DNA of 64,000 bases from Bisbaumannia pacifica (GTDB lineage Bacteria; Pseudomonadota; Gammaproteobacteria; Pseudomonadales; Halomonadaceae): assembly GCF_007989625.1 (NCBI RefSeq), contig NZ_BJUK01000003.1, positions 1 through 64,000 on the forward strand, in the 5' to 3' direction. Shown in pieces: positions 31,904 to 41,965 of this stretch. Position 1 is the first letter of the stretch. The number at the start of each line of letters is the position of its first letter. A program made the position numbers and the translations under genes. Below the pieces are notes generated by a model, which had not been told where the DNA came from, did no database searches, and saw only the letters and a program-made list of their open reading frames with translations.

Positions 31904-33479
31904 TGCCGTCCTTCGCCTCGACAACCTGAGCGTCCGTTTCGACGGCCAGCCGGTGGTGGAGCAGCTAAGCCTTGGCGTGGGCCGCGGCGAGACCCTGGCC
32001 CTGGTCGGCGAGTCCGGTTCCGGCAAGTCGGTCTCGGCGCTGGGCGCCCTGGGCCTGCTGCCCGACAGCGCCCGGGTCGAGGGCGGCCGCTTGCTGGGCG
32101 ACACCGACCTGGCGCGTCTCTCTCCCCGCCAATGGCAAGGGGTGCGTGGCGCCCGCGTCGGGGTGATCTTCCAGGAACCGATGACCTCGCTGAACCCGCT
32201 GCAGCGCATCGGTCGCCAGATCGGCGAGAGCCTGCGCCTGCACCAGGGCCTCTCGGGGGCCGCCGCCCGGAGCCGCGTCCTGTCGCTGCTCGCCCAGGTC
32301 AGGCTGCCAGACCCCGAGCGACTGATCGATGCCTGGCCCCATCAGCTCTCCGGCGGCCAGCGCCAGCGGGTGATGATCGCCATGGCCATCGCCAACGAGC
32401 CGGAGCTGCTGATCGCCGACGAGCCCACCACGGCCCTCGACGTCACCGTCCAACGCGAGATCCTGGCGCTGCTGGCCGAGCTGCGCGACCGTCATGGCAT
32501 GGCCATGCTATTGATCAGCCACGACCTCAACCTGGTACGTCGCCACGCCGACCGGGTCTGCGTGCTCTATCGCGGCCGGGAGCAGGAGTCGGGGCCGGTG
32601 GAGCGCGTCTTCACCGCACCGCGCAGCGACTATACTCGGGCGTTGCTGGCCGCCGAGCCCCAGGGGCGCCCCGGCACCCCGCTCGACCCCGGCACCGCCC
32701 TGCTTAGCGCCCGGGACCTCTCGGTCAGCTTTCAGCGCCCCAAGCGCCTCTTTAGCCGCCGCCCGCCGCCCTTCGAGGCGGTCAAGCCCCTGGACCTGAC
32801 CCTGGGCCGCGGCGAGACCCTGGGCATCGTCGGCGAATCCGGCTCCGGCAAGACCACCCTGGCCCTGGCGCTGTTGCGCCTGACCGCAAGCTCAGGCGAG
32901 ATCGACTTCGCCGGTGAACGTCTCGATCGCCTGCGCGGCGACGCCCTGCGCCGCCAGCGGCGGCGTTTCCAGGTGGTCTTCCAAGACCCCTATGGCTCCC
33001 TCTCGCCACGGCTGCCGGTGGCGGAGATCGTCAGCGAGGGGCTGCGCTTCCACCACCCCGAGCTCGGCGCGGACGACGTCGCCGAGCGGGTCGCTACCGC
33101 GCTGGCCGAGGTGGGCCTGCCCGCCGACTGCGCCGCCCGCTACCCCCACGAGTTCTCCGGCGGCCAGCGCCAGCGCATCAGCGTTGCCCGGGCGCTGATC
33201 CTGGAGCCGGAGCTGGTGGTGCTCGACGAGCCCACCTCGGCGCTGGATCGCGCCGTGCAGAAGCAGTTGGTCGAGCTGCTCCGTGACCTCCAGGCGCGGC
33301 GCGGACTCAGCTACCTCTTTATCAGCCACGACCTGGCGGTGGTCCGCGCCATGGCCCATCGCGTGATGGTGCTCAAGGAGGGTCGGGTGGTGGAGGCCGG
33401 CGACTGCGAGACGGTGCTCGGCGCCCCGGCGAGCGACTATACCCGGGCCCTGGTGGAGGCCGCCGGCCTCGCTTCCTGA
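31896..33479 (+). CDS. yejF: Peptide ABC transporter, fused dual ATPase
   Basis: The 527-aa protein contains two complete ABC ATPase domains. Domain 1 has Walker [11 protein letters not shown], signature [14 protein letters not shown] and Walker B ELLIADEP. Domain 2 has [24 protein letters not shown] and ELVVLDEP. Both sites look catalytically complete. It energises the YejBE channel. It is the last gene of the operon; no clear terminator is visible in the 218 bp before the next gene. Confidence 0.93.
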   Translation: MPDAVLRLDNLSVRFDGQPVVEQLSLGVGRGETLALVGESGSGKSVSALGALGLLPDSARVEGGRLLGDTDLARLSPRQWQGVRGARVGVIFQEPMTSLNPLQRIGRQIGESLRLHQGLSGAAARSRVLSLLAQVRLPDPERLIDAWPHQLSGGQRQRVMIAMAIANEPELLIADEPTTALDVTVQREILALLAELRDRHGMAMLLISHDLNLVRRHADRVCVLYRGREQESGPVERVFTAPRSDYTRALLAAEPQGRPGTPLDPGTALLSARDLSVSFQRPKRLFSRRPPPFEAVKPLDLTLGRGETLGIVGESGSGKTTLALALLRLTASSGEIDFAGERLDRLRGDALRRQRRRFQVVFQDPYGSLSPRLPVAEIVSEGLRFHHPELGADDVAERVATALAEVGLPADCAARYPHEFSGGQRQRISVARALILEPELVVLDEPTSALDRAVQKQLVELLRDLQARRGLSYLFISHDLAVVRAMAHRVMVLKEGRVVEAGDCETVLGAPASDYTRALVEAAGLAS

Positions 33480-33697
33480 GGCCGGCCCTGGCGCCCCCCC
33501 TCTCGCCGGGCAAAGCCTCCGCCGGCCTGATTCGCGGGGGCACTCGTCGAGGCCGGGTGAGCCGAGCCGCCGACAAACAAGATAACGGTATAAATCGACC
33601 CAACGCTGGGCCGCCGTGGCGAGCGTTGATTCCCGGCGGGGCGGTACGCCCCGACCCGCTGGGATATAGTGTCCCGGAGCAACGCGGGGACACCATA

Positions 33698-35437
33698 ATG
33701 AACGCTTGGAGACACGGGTCGGGGTGGGCGCTGCTGCTGTGCCTGCTGATGATCCCGGCCTGGGCCGTTGCGGCGCCGCCACGGGACCTGGATGCGGGCT
33801 GGGAGTATCGCTGGGGGGACTCGCCGCGCCTGGCCGATGGCAGCCCGGCCTGGGCGCACCAGGTCGAAGACGATGCCTGGCAGCCCATCGCTTTTCCTTC
33901 CAATCCGCCGGAGCGCCAGGGACGCCACCACGCCTGGTTTCGGATCACCCTGCCCGAGGGCGACTGGCGGGATCCGGTGCTGTACATCTACAGCATCGAC
34001 CTGCTCGCCGAGTTCTATCTGGACGGCGAGCCGCTCTATCGCCATGGCAGCCTCGACGAGGCCGGCAGCGGTCGCTTCGTCGGCTGGCCCTGGCATATGA
34101 TCCCGCTGCCGAGGGAGGCCCTTGGCCGGGAATTGCGGGTACGCGTCTACTCCGACTACACGGATATCGGCCTGTGGGGCGAGGTGCGGCTGATGGAGCG
34201 AGCCGACCTGCTCGGCTATCTGCTGCGCCACTCCGCCAGCGAACTGATCGTCAGCGGCCTCTGCCTGCTGCTGGCCCTGCTGGCGGGAGCCTTCGCGCTG
34301 ATCCGCAGCGACCGCCGCAGCTTCGCCGCCATCGCCCTCTTCGGCCTGGCCGCCGGCGTGATGATCCTCGCCGAGTCCCAGGCCAGCCAGCTGCTGCTGA
34401 ATGCGCCCCTGCTCTGGGACGCCCTCGCCGCCGCCGGCTACTTCACCCTGCCCATCGCCATGGGCCTACTGCTGGAACACTGGCTCGCCGAGACCCGCCC
34501 GCGGCTGATCCGGCGCCTCTGGCAGGCCCACCTGGGCTACCTGATCCTGGCCCTGGGCGCCACCGGGCTGGGCTGGATCGACCTGGCCATCACCTTTCCG
34601 ATCTTCGATGCCCTGCTGCTGGTCAGCCTGGTGACCCTGCTGGCAGCGACCCTGCCCCACTGGCGTCGCCTGCTACGCCGCCAGCAGGCGATCCTCGCCA
34701 GTTGCGCCCTGTTCGGCGTGCTGTTGCTGGTCGACATGGCGGTGGCCCATGGCGTCCTGCCCTGGGCCCGGGTTCCGGTGGCCGCCGGCGCCCTGGCCTT
34801 CGTGCTGGCCATCGTGGGGATCTCCCTGCTCGACTATGCCCGCACCCAACGCGACCTGGCTCGCCTCAATCGCCACCTGGAGAACGAGGTGGCCGAGCGC
34901 ACCCGCCAGCTGCAGGCCCTGGTGGCGCGACTGGAGACCGATTCCCGTACCGATCCCCTGACCGGCCTGGCGAATCGTCGGCATTTCGAGGAACGCCTCG
35001 AGGAAGAGGCGAGCCGGACCCTTCGCCACGCCACGCCCCTGGCCCTGGCGATGATCGATATCGATCACTTCAAGGCAATCAACGACCGCCACGGCCACGA
35101 GGCCGGCGACCGGGTGCTGCAAGGGCTCGCCAATGGCCTGCACCAGCACTTTCGCGACGCCGACCTGGTGTGTCGCCTTGGCGGCGAGGAGTTCGTGGTG
35201 CTGCTGCCCCACGCCGACGCCGAGGGAGCCCGGGCACGCCTGGAGGAACTGATGACCGCCCTGGCCGGGCGGGTCTATTGGCACCAGCGGCAATTGCTGG
35301 GGCCGATCACCGTGTCCTGCGGGATCGCCGCCTACCCGAGCCATACCGCCGACCCCAGGGCACTGGTCGGTCTCGCCGACCGGGCCCTGTATGCCGCCAA
35401 GCAGGGGGGACGCGCCCGGGCCGAGATCTACGGCTAG
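33698..35437 (+). CDS. Membrane diguanylate cyclase with 7TMR-DISM-like sensor
   Basis: The 579-aa protein makes cyclic di-GMP. It has a signal peptide, a periplasmic beta-rich domain (residues of about 25-175, resembling DISMED), seven or so membrane segments (about 180-400), a short coiled coil (LENEVAERTRQLQALVARLE) and a GGDEF domain. The active-site motif is GGEEF in CRLGGEEFVVLLP. An RxxD inhibitory site (RDAD) lies exactly five residues before it, so product inhibition is expected. The start at 33698 fits the signal peptide. The signal sensed is unknown. It converges on rsuA with overlapping terminators. Confidence 0.88.
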   Translation: MNAWRHGSGWALLLCLLMIPAWAVAAPPRDLDAGWEYRWGDSPRLADGSPAWAHQVEDDAWQPIAFPSNPPERQGRHHAWFRITLPEGDWRDPVLYIYSIDLLAEFYLDGEPLYRHGSLDEAGSGRFVGWPWHMIPLPREALGRELRVRVYSDYTDIGLWGEVRLMERADLLGYLLRHSASELIVSGLCLLLALLAGAFALIRSDRRSFAAIALFGLAAGVMILAESQASQLLLNAPLLWDALAAAGYFTLPIAMGLLLEHWLAETRPRLIRRLWQAHLGYLILALGATGLGWIDLAITFPIFDALLLVSLVTLLAATLPHWRRLLRRQQAILASCALFGVLLLVDMAVAHGVLPWARVPVAAGALAFVLAIVGISLLDYARTQRDLARLNRHLENEVAERTRQLQALVARLETDSRTDPLTGLANRRHFEERLEEEASRTLRHATPLALAMIDIDHFKAINDRHGHEAGDRVLQGLANGLHQHFRDADLVCRLGGEEFVVLLPHADAEGARARLEELMTALAGRVYWHQRQLLGPITVSCGIAAYPSHTADPRALVGLADRALYAAKQGGRARAEIYG

Positions 35438-35460
35438 GCGCGCCGGAGCGTGGCGCCTAG
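35434..35460. terminator. Bidirectional hairpin containing both stop codons
   Basis: CTAGGCGC and GCGCCTAG are inverted arms that contain the TAG stop of the diguanylate cyclase gene and, on the other strand, the TAG stop of rsuA. It may end both transcripts; no long T tract is present. Confidence 0.5.
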
Positions 35461-36155
35461 AAGAGCGCCACCTCGGCGTCGCTGAGCTCCCGCCACTCGC
35501 CGGGCGCCAGGCCGTCCAGGCTCAGCTCGCCGATCGCCTCGCGATGCAGCGCCTCCACATGGTTGCCCACGGCGGCGAACATGCGCTTGACCTGGTGGTA
35601 CTTGCCCTCGTAGAGGGTCAGCTCGGCGACCCGGGGCTCGCGCATCCTCAACTCGGCGGGCCGGGTGGGCTTCTCCTCGCCATCGAGCAGCAGCCCCTCG
35701 GCGAAGCGCTCGACCACCGCCGCCAGGGCCTCGCCCTCCAGCGGCTCGGCCAGGCTGACTCGATAGACCTTGCCGCAGCGCCTGGCCGGCGAGGTCACCC
35801 GGTGCTGCCACTGGCCGTCGTCGCTGAGCAGGACCAGGCCGGTGGTGTCCACGTCCAGGCGCCCCACCGCCTGCAGCCGCTCCGCCTTGGGCAGCTCGAT
35901 CAGCTCCGTGACCAGCGGATAGAGGCCGCGCCGGGCGCTGCACTCCACCCCGGCGGGCTTATTGAGCATCACGTAGCGCAGCCCCACCAGCGCCAGCGGC
36001 TGGCCGAGCCAGCTGACCTTGTCCGCCGCGTCGAGCTGAGTGGCGGCGCCGCGCACCACCTCGCCATTGACGCTGACCTCGCCGCGCTTGAGGGCACGCT
36101 TGGCCAGGCTGCGGGTCAGGTCGGTGGTTTCGCAGAGAAAACGGTCCAGACGCAT
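35457..36155 (-). CDS. rsuA: 16S rRNA pseudouridine-516 synthase
   Basis: The 232-aa RNA-modifying enzyme has an N-terminal S4 RNA-binding domain (MRLDRFLCETTDLTRSLAKR) and the pseudouridine synthase domain. The catalytic Asp is in GRLDVDTTGLVLLSDDGQ, with KVYRVSL and EGKYHQVKRMFAAVGNHV as family signatures. Length agrees with E. coli RsuA (231 aa). The start overlaps the stop of the upstream omega-amidase gene by one base, so they form an operon. Confidence 0.92.
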   Translation of the reverse strand: MRLDRFLCETTDLTRSLAKRALKRGEVSVNGEVVRGAATQLDAADKVSWLGQPLALVGLRYVMLNKPAGVECSARRGLYPLVTELIELPKAERLQAVGRLDVDTTGLVLLSDDGQWQHRVTSPARRCGKVYRVSLAEPLEGEALAAVVERFAEGLLLDGEEKPTRPAELRMREPRVAELTLYEGKYHQVKRMFAAVGNHVEALHREAIGELSLDGLAPGEWRELSDAEVALF

Positions 36156-36970
36156 CAGCGGGGCGCCTCCAGGGAGAGGGTGAAGTCGTCGGCGTCCTGC
36201 CAGGCGGGAAACTTGTCGCGGAACTCGCGCAGGGCCTCCCGGCAGAGGGTGCCGGTGGCGATAAAGGCCTCGTCTCGGGGGCGGTCGATCAGCGCCTCGC
36301 CCTTGAAGTCGACCAGCAGGGAGTCGCCGGCATAGGCCAGCCCCTTGGCGTCCTCGCCGACCCGATTGACGCCGATCACGTAGCAGAGGTTCTCGATGGC
36401 CCGGGCCTGGAGCAGGGTGCGCCAGGGGTGGCGCCGCGGCGCCGGCCAGTTGGCCACGCAGAGCAGGGCGTCATACTCGAAGTGCACGCTCTCGGTGGGC
36501 TGCTGGCGCAGCCAGACCGGGAAGCGCAGGTCATAGCAGACGCTGAGCAGCAGCCGAAAGCCCTTGAGCTCGACGATTACCCGCTCGTCGCCCATGCCAT
36601 AACGCTCGTGCTCGCCGGCCATGCGGAAGAGATGGCGCTTGTCGTAGTGGGTGACCTCGCCGTCGGGGGTGACCCAGAGCAGGCGGTTGTAGTACTGGCC
36701 GCCCTCGACGATGGCCACGCTGCCGGTGATCACGCAGCCGCGCCGACGCGCCTGGGCCTGCAGCCAGGCCAGGGTGCGGCTCTCGGCCATGGGCTCGGCC
36801 ATCTCCCGGGAGTTCATGGTGAAGCCGGTGGCGAACATCTCCGGCAGCACGATCAGGTCGGTCTGCTCGCTGCCCAGCTCACCCAACGTCTCTTCCAGTC
36901 GGCGGCAGTTCTCCGCCGGATCCTCCCAGCGCAGGTCGCACTGCACCAGGGTCACACGCAGCTCGCTCAC
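36155..36970 (-). CDS. yafV: Omega-amidase, YafV/Nit2-type carbon-nitrogen hydrolase
   Basis: The 271-aa nitrilase-superfamily enzyme has the Glu-Lys-Cys triad in VLPEMFATGF, HYDKRHLFRM and LSVCYDLRFPVW. The order and loop lengths match YafV/Nit2 omega-amidases, which hydrolyse 2-oxoglutaramate and 2-oxosuccinamate formed during amino-acid transamination and methionine salvage. It is cytoplasmic. It is divergent from rarD and coupled to rsuA. Confidence 0.88.
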   Translation of the reverse strand: MSELRVTLVQCDLRWEDPAENCRRLEETLGELGSEQTDLIVLPEMFATGFTMNSREMAEPMAESRTLAWLQAQARRRGCVITGSVAIVEGGQYYNRLLWVTPDGEVTHYDKRHLFRMAGEHERYGMGDERVIVELKGFRLLLSVCYDLRFPVWLRQQPTESVHFEYDALLCVANWPAPRRHPWRTLLQARAIENLCYVIGVNRVGEDAKGLAYAGDSLLVDFKGEALIDRPRDEAFIATGTLCREALREFRDKFPAWQDADDFTLSLEAPR

Positions 36971-37074
36971 GCTTGGCTCCTCGGTTGGTCGTGATGCCGA
37001 CTAGGCTACCCGCTGAAATCGCCGACGCCCAGCATCGACTATGGTAGATTGACGTTTTTGATAGCGAGATAACC

Positions 37075-38007
37075 ATGAGCCAGGAAGTGGACCAGCGGAT
37101 GGAACAGCAGCGCCAGGCACGAGAGGCCCGAAGTGGAGTCGGCTTCGGCCTGGCCGCCTACCTGATGTGGGGCTGTTTCCCGCTCTTCTTCGCCCTCTTC
37201 GAGGGGGTGCCGGCCTGGGAGATCCTGATTCACCGGGTACTCTGGTCGTGCTTCTTCCTGGTTGGGCTGGTCAGCCTGTTGGGGCGCTGGGCACCGATCC
37301 GCGCGGCCCTAGCCGAACCACGGCGCCTGGGGCGCGTGCTGGGCTGTGCCGTGCTGATCGGCATCAACTGGGGACTCTATATCTACGCGGTGGAAAGCCG
37401 CCAGGTGCTCCAGGCGAGCCTCGGCTACTTTATGACGCCGCTGGTCAATGTGGCCCTGGGCCTGCTGGTGTTGCGGGAATCGATGTCACGCCTGCAGGGC
37501 GCCGCGGTAGCCCTGGCGGTAGCGGCCATCGCCCTGCAGTTGCTGCTGCTCGGCGAGCTGCCCTGGATCAGCCTGACCCTGGCGCTGAGTTTCGGCACCT
37601 ATGGGCTGCTGCGCAAGCAGGTACCCCTGGATGGCCTCTCCGGGCTCTTCGTCGAGACCCTGTTGCTGCTGCCCCTGGGGCTGTTGGCCCTGGCCTGGCT
37701 AAGCGCCGTCGGCGCGTCCCACTTCGGCGAGGGCGGCGAAGTCAGCGCCCTGCTGGTCGCCAGCGGGGTGATCACCGCCCTGCCCCTGCTGGCCTTCGCC
37801 GGCGCCGCCCGGCGCCTGCGCCTGGCCACCCTGGGCTTCCTGATGTACCTCAACCCCAGCGTGCAGTTCGCCATCGCCCTGCTGGTGTTCCGCGAGCCCC
37901 TGTCGACGGTGCAGCTGGGCACCTTCGTGCTGATCTGGCTGGGCCTCGCGCTCTACTCCTTCGCCGCCTGGCAGGCTCATCGCCGCCAGGCCCACCTCGA
38001 GGCCTGA
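37075..38007 (+). CDS. rarD: RarD-type EamA-family transporter
   Basis: The 310-aa protein has ten predicted membrane segments in two EamA halves. The RarD features are GFGLAAYLMWGCFPLFFALF, HRVLWSCFFLVGL, GINWGLYIYAVESRQVLQAS and LGYFMTPLVNVALGLLVLRE. The transported substrate is not known. The coding end is duplicated directly downstream (37960-38093), so a second copy of the last codons follows the real stop. Confidence 0.88.
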   Translation: MSQEVDQRMEQQRQAREARSGVGFGLAAYLMWGCFPLFFALFEGVPAWEILIHRVLWSCFFLVGLVSLLGRWAPIRAALAEPRRLGRVLGCAVLIGINWGLYIYAVESRQVLQASLGYFMTPLVNVALGLLVLRESMSRLQGAAVALAVAAIALQLLLLGELPWISLTLALSFGTYGLLRKQVPLDGLSGLFVETLLLLPLGLLALAWLSAVGASHFGEGGEVSALLVASGVITALPLLAFAGAARRLRLATLGFLMYLNPSVQFAIALLVFREPLSTVQLGTFVLIWLGLALYSFAAWQAHRRQAHLEA

Positions 38008-38093
38008 CCGCACTCACTCCAACACCTTCGTCGCCTGGCAGGCGCATCGCCGCCAGGCCCACCTCGAGGCCTGACCGTCACTCCGCCCCTGTC
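37960..38093 (+). repeat. Tandem duplication of the rarD 3' end
   Basis: The 51-bp segment 37960-38010, which includes the last codons and stop of rarD, recurs at 38027-38077 with two mismatches. The offset is 67 bp, consistent with a local slippage duplication. The second copy is non-coding. Confidence 0.85.
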
Positions 38094-38110
38094 GCCGCCC
38101 GCGCCGAGGC

Positions 38111-40513
38111 CTAGGGCGCCATGCTGGAGGATGGGGCATAACCGGCCAGCAGGGAATCCAGGGCCATCGGTCGGGCATAGAAGAAGCCCTGCACCTCGGT
38201 GACGCCCACCTCGCTGAGCCACTCGGCCTGCGCGCCGTTTTCGACCCCTTCCGCTACCGTATCCAGGCCCAGCTGCTCGCAGAAGCGCACCAGGGCGACA
38301 TAGGCCTCCCGGGCTCGCGGCTCACGGCCGGCGGCGTACAACAGGTCGCGATCCAGCTTGACCGTGCTCAGCGGTAAGCGCTGCAGCAGCTGGAAGGCGG
38401 TGCAGCCGGTGCCGAAATCGTCCAGGGCCAGGCGCACGCCTAGCCGCTCGAGGGCCGCCAGCGTCCGGGCCACCCGCTCGGGGTCACTGAAGTCGGCATG
38501 CTCGGTGATCTCGAGCTCCAGGCGCCGCGGATCCAGTCCATGGCGGCGCAATTGCTCGTCCAGGGCAGTGATAAAGCCCGGGCCCTCCAGGCTGGCCAGA
38601 TTGACATTGATGGCCAGGATCGGCAGAACCGCGCCGGGCCGGGGAGCGGCGAACCACGCCAGGCTCCGCGCCATGACCCAGGCATCCAGTCGGGCCGTCA
38701 GGCCCAGTACCTCGACGATCGGCAGGAACTCCCCCGGCGAGATCTCGCCGAGAGACGGATGATCCCAGCGCAGCAGCACCTCGCCCCCCAGCAAGCGCCC
38801 ATCCGCGGGGCACACCCGTGGTTGGATCACCAAGCGCCACTGTGACTCCGGCGCCTCGATCAAGGTTTCCAGATCATCGGCCAGCCGCCGGAAACGGGTG
38901 GCCACGCCCCGCGGCATCGGCGAGACCCGAATCACCGGCTGACGCCAGCCCTGGCGCTCCAGGCGCAGCAACCCGTCGTCCAGGGCCGCCCAGCACTGGG
39001 CCAGGCCGGCCCGGTGGCCGGCCAGCGGCAACAGGCTGGCGTACCAGGCCAGGCGCGGCCCGCCGCCCTCCTCCCGGGCCGCCTCGAATCGCGCCAGCAG
39101 GGCATCGAAGTCGCTCTCCGCCCGGGCGGCGTGGCCCGCGGGGATGCGGCCGAGCAGGGTGAATTCGCTGCCGGCATACAGCCGCCAGCCCGATGGCAGC
39201 AGGCGGCGCAGCAGCCGCAGCTGCTCACGGTAGACGCCCAGGGCCGCCTCGCTGCCGAGGCGCTGACGAAAGCCCCGCAGCCCGGGACAGAAGAGCGTGA
39301 ACAACCAGCCATCCTGCTCTGGCGCGTCGTTGATGAAGGCATTTTCCAGGGCCTGACGGCTGGGCAGGCCGGTGGTGGCATCGACCAGCAGCCGCCGACG
39401 CATCCGCCAGCGGGAGGCCGCCAGCAGCGTCAGGCCCACGCCCAGGAGCCCCACGGCCGCCCACCCGACGAGGGTCCAGCGCCGCTGGGTATCGAGGCTG
39501 CCCAGGGTCTCCTCCACCGCCAGCCAGGCATCCACCCGCTCACGGTTCGCCACCGAAAGCCGCGGATAGAAGCTGGCATGCAGCTGGCGGCGAGCCGCCT
39601 CCACTTCGAGCATCCCTGGCAGCCGCTCGAAGGCATTTCCCACCAGGCTCTCCACGGCCAACTGCGTCAGGCGACGGGTATCGAGGATGGCACCGCCGGC
39701 GCAGCCCAGGTCCACCTGATAGGGAAGGTGGCAGAAGACCGGCACCCCGGCCGCCTCCAGCGCCGGTAGCCAGTTGCGCGCCTCGCGGCTCAGGTCCCCG
39801 GCACCGGTGGTCTGCCCCTCCACCAGGTAGACACGAGTCCCCGCGGGGGCGCGCGCCAGGGCCGCACGAACTCGTGCCGGGTCCCACTGCCAGAGCACCT
39901 CCACCGCTGTGGCCCCATCCACCGCCGCCAGGTTCTCCAGGAAATCCCGGGTGAGTGCGCTGCCCACCTCGGTGTCATCGCCCAGCACCAGCAACGGCAG
40001 GGAGGGACCGAAGAGTTCGACGAGAAAGCGCAGCGAGTCCTCCGCGACGGGGCGATACGCCACCAGGCGGACGCCCCGCTCCTCGGCGCGCCGCCGCAGC
40101 GCCGGCTCGTTGATGCCCAGGGCCAGCACGCGCTGCGGCTCGCCCATGGCCTCGGCATGGCCCAGATAGAAGCGCAGGGCCGCATCGTCGAGGAGCAGCA
40201 GGCGATCGCCGGGGGTGACCGCCCGGCGCCCGGCGAGGCGGCTCAGTTGCAGTTGGAAGGCCTGGGCCTCGGCGAGCCGCCGGGCGTCCAGGTAGTCCAC
40301 CTCCAGGGGCACGCCGAGCCGTTCGGACGCCTCGCCGAGCCGCCGCACCAGTTCATCGTTCCAGGGGTTGCCGCGGTGGTAGGAGGCGAGCACCTGGAGC
40401 GGTTCGGGGGCGGGTGCACCCGCCCCACGCGCCTCGCCCACGCCCCCCCACCCCGCCAACAGGACGGCGACACAGGCGAGCAGTGTGAGAGTTCGGCGGT
40501 AACGCGACGTCAT
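38111..40513 (-). CDS. Cyclic-di-GMP phosphodiesterase with periplasmic binding-protein-like sensor
   Basis: The 800-aa protein has a signal peptide, a periplasmic domain of about 300 residues resembling ABC sugar-type binding proteins (LQVLASYHRGNPWNDELVRR, LLVLGDDTEVGSALTRDFLE), one membrane segment (LVGWAAVGLLGVGLTLLAA), a degenerate GGDEF domain with AGSEF in place of GGDEF, and a C-terminal EAL domain. The EAL catalytic set looks intact: EVLLRW, NVNLAS, LEITEH, DDFGTG, VKLDRDLL, VAEGVE and QGFFYARP. It therefore probably degrades c-di-GMP, with the GGDEF part as a nucleotide sensor. The start at 40513 follows GGGGA by 7 nt. Confidence 0.88.
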   Translation of the reverse strand: MTSRYRRTLTLLACVAVLLAGWGGVGEARGAGAPAPEPLQVLASYHRGNPWNDELVRRLGEASERLGVPLEVDYLDARRLAEAQAFQLQLSRLAGRRAVTPGDRLLLLDDAALRFYLGHAEAMGEPQRVLALGINEPALRRRAEERGVRLVAYRPVAEDSLRFLVELFGPSLPLLVLGDDTEVGSALTRDFLENLAAVDGATAVEVLWQWDPARVRAALARAPAGTRVYLVEGQTTGAGDLSREARNWLPALEAAGVPVFCHLPYQVDLGCAGGAILDTRRLTQLAVESLVGNAFERLPGMLEVEAARRQLHASFYPRLSVANRERVDAWLAVEETLGSLDTQRRWTLVGWAAVGLLGVGLTLLAASRWRMRRRLLVDATTGLPSRQALENAFINDAPEQDGWLFTLFCPGLRGFRQRLGSEAALGVYREQLRLLRRLLPSGWRLYAGSEFTLLGRIPAGHAARAESDFDALLARFEAAREEGGGPRLAWYASLLPLAGHRAGLAQCWAALDDGLLRLERQGWRQPVIRVSPMPRGVATRFRRLADDLETLIEAPESQWRLVIQPRVCPADGRLLGGEVLLRWDHPSLGEISPGEFLPIVEVLGLTARLDAWVMARSLAWFAAPRPGAVLPILAINVNLASLEGPGFITALDEQLRRHGLDPRRLELEITEHADFSDPERVARTLAALERLGVRLALDDFGTGCTAFQLLQRLPLSTVKLDRDLLYAAGREPRAREAYVALVRFCEQLGLDTVAEGVENGAQAEWLSEVGVTEVQGFFYARPMALDSLLAGYAPSSSMAP

Positions 40514-40654
40514 TATCGGGTCCCCAGGCATCGAGGGAGTATGACACCCGCCGCCCGGGATGCCGTCAACCCGGGCGCATCAACGCGGATGACGACATCA
40601 GGGTGGCCGCCGGCCCTCGACGGGAGCTCGCGCTAAGCCGGCGAGCCCGTCGCC

Positions 40655-41929
40655 TCAAGCCTGGCTGGCGGCCAGGGCCTGGTCCAGGTCGGCGATCAGG
40701 TCATCCACGTGTTCGATGCCGATCGACAAGCGCACCATATCGGCACTGACCCCGGCGCTGGCGAGCTCCTCGTCGTTGAGCTGGCGGTGGGTGGTGGCGG
40801 CGGGAATCGAGGCGCAGCTCTTGGCATCGCCGATATTGACCAAGCGCAGGATCAGGCCCAGGGCGTCATAGAAGCGCACCCCGGCCTCACGGCCGCCGCG
40901 GATGCCGAAGCTGAGGATGCCCGAGGCGCGTCCCTGCATATAGCGCTCGGCCAGGGCATGGTCCTTGTGGCTGGGCAGGCCGGCGAACTGCACCCAGGTC
41001 ACCGCCTGATGCCCCTCCAGGTACTCGGCGACCCGCTGGGCATTGGCGCAGACCCGCTCGATGCGCAGGGCCAGGGTCTCCAACCCCTGTAGCAGGTTCC
41101 AGGCCGCCTGGGCCGACAGGGCCGCCCCCATGTTGCGTAGCGGCACCACCCGGGCCCGGGCGATAAAGGCCGCCTCGCCCACGTCGCGGGTGTAGCTGAT
41201 GCCGTGGTAGGAGACGTCCGGCTCGTTGAGCAGCGGGAAGCGCTCGGCATGCTCGGCCCAGGGGAACTTGCCGGAATCGACGATCACCCCACCCACGGTG
41301 GTGCCATGGCCGCCGATGTACTTGGTCGCCGAGTGAATCACGATATCGGCGCCGTGCTCGATGGGCCGCCACAGGAAGGGCGTGGCCACGGTATTGTCGA
41401 CGACCAGCGGGATGCCATGCTCATGGGCCAGCTCGGCCAGGGCCGTCATGTCGACCACGCTGCCGGAGGGGTTGCCGATACTCTCGCAGAAGAGCGCCTT
41501 GGTGTGACCATCGATGCGCTGGGCGATGCCCGCCAGGTCATCCTTGTCGACGAAACGCACCTCGATGCCCTGGCGCGGCAAGGTATGGGCGAAGAGGTTA
41601 TAGGTGCCACCATACAGCTCGCTGATGGAGACGATATTGTCTCCCGCCTCGGCCAGGGTCTGGAGGGTATAGGTGATGGCGGCCATCCCCGAGGCCACGG
41701 CCAGGCCGGCGATCCCGCCTTCCAGGGCGGCGATGCGCTGCTCCAGCACGGCACAGGTGGGGTTCATGATCCGCGAGTAGATATTGCCTTCTTCCTTGAG
41801 ATCGAAGAGATCCGCCGCATGCTGGGCGCTATCGAAGGCGAAGGAGGTGGTCTGGTGGATCGGTACCGCCACGGACCTCTGGTTGTCCGGAGCATAGGCG
41901 TGATGGAGGGCCAGCGTTTCGGGCTTCAT
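40655..41929 (-). CDS. metY: O-acetylhomoserine sulfhydrylase
   Basis: The 424-aa Cys/Met-metabolism PLP enzyme makes homocysteine from O-acetylhomoserine and sulfide. Family features are HHAYAPDNQRSVAVPIHQTT, SRIMNPTCAVLEQRIAALEG, SELYGGTYNLFAHTLPRQGI and the PLP lysine in IHSATKYIGGHGTTVGG. Length and the extra C-terminal part match MetY rather than cystathionine synthase. It starts 36 nt after the chemoreceptor gene on the same strand. No SAM riboswitch is seen upstream. Confidence 0.92.
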   Translation of the reverse strand: MKPETLALHHAYAPDNQRSVAVPIHQTTSFAFDSAQHAADLFDLKEEGNIYSRIMNPTCAVLEQRIAALEGGIAGLAVASGMAAITYTLQTLAEAGDNIVSISELYGGTYNLFAHTLPRQGIEVRFVDKDDLAGIAQRIDGHTKALFCESIGNPSGSVVDMTALAELAHEHGIPLVVDNTVATPFLWRPIEHGADIVIHSATKYIGGHGTTVGGVIVDSGKFPWAEHAERFPLLNEPDVSYHGISYTRDVGEAAFIARARVVPLRNMGAALSAQAAWNLLQGLETLALRIERVCANAQRVAEYLEGHQAVTWVQFAGLPSHKDHALAERYMQGRASGILSFGIRGGREAGVRFYDALGLILRLVNIGDAKSCASIPAATTHRQLNDEELASAGVSADMVRLSIGIEHVDDLIADLDQALAASQA

Positions 41930-41965
41930 TGGGGCTTCCTTGTAGGTGAATCCAGCCAGTCGATG

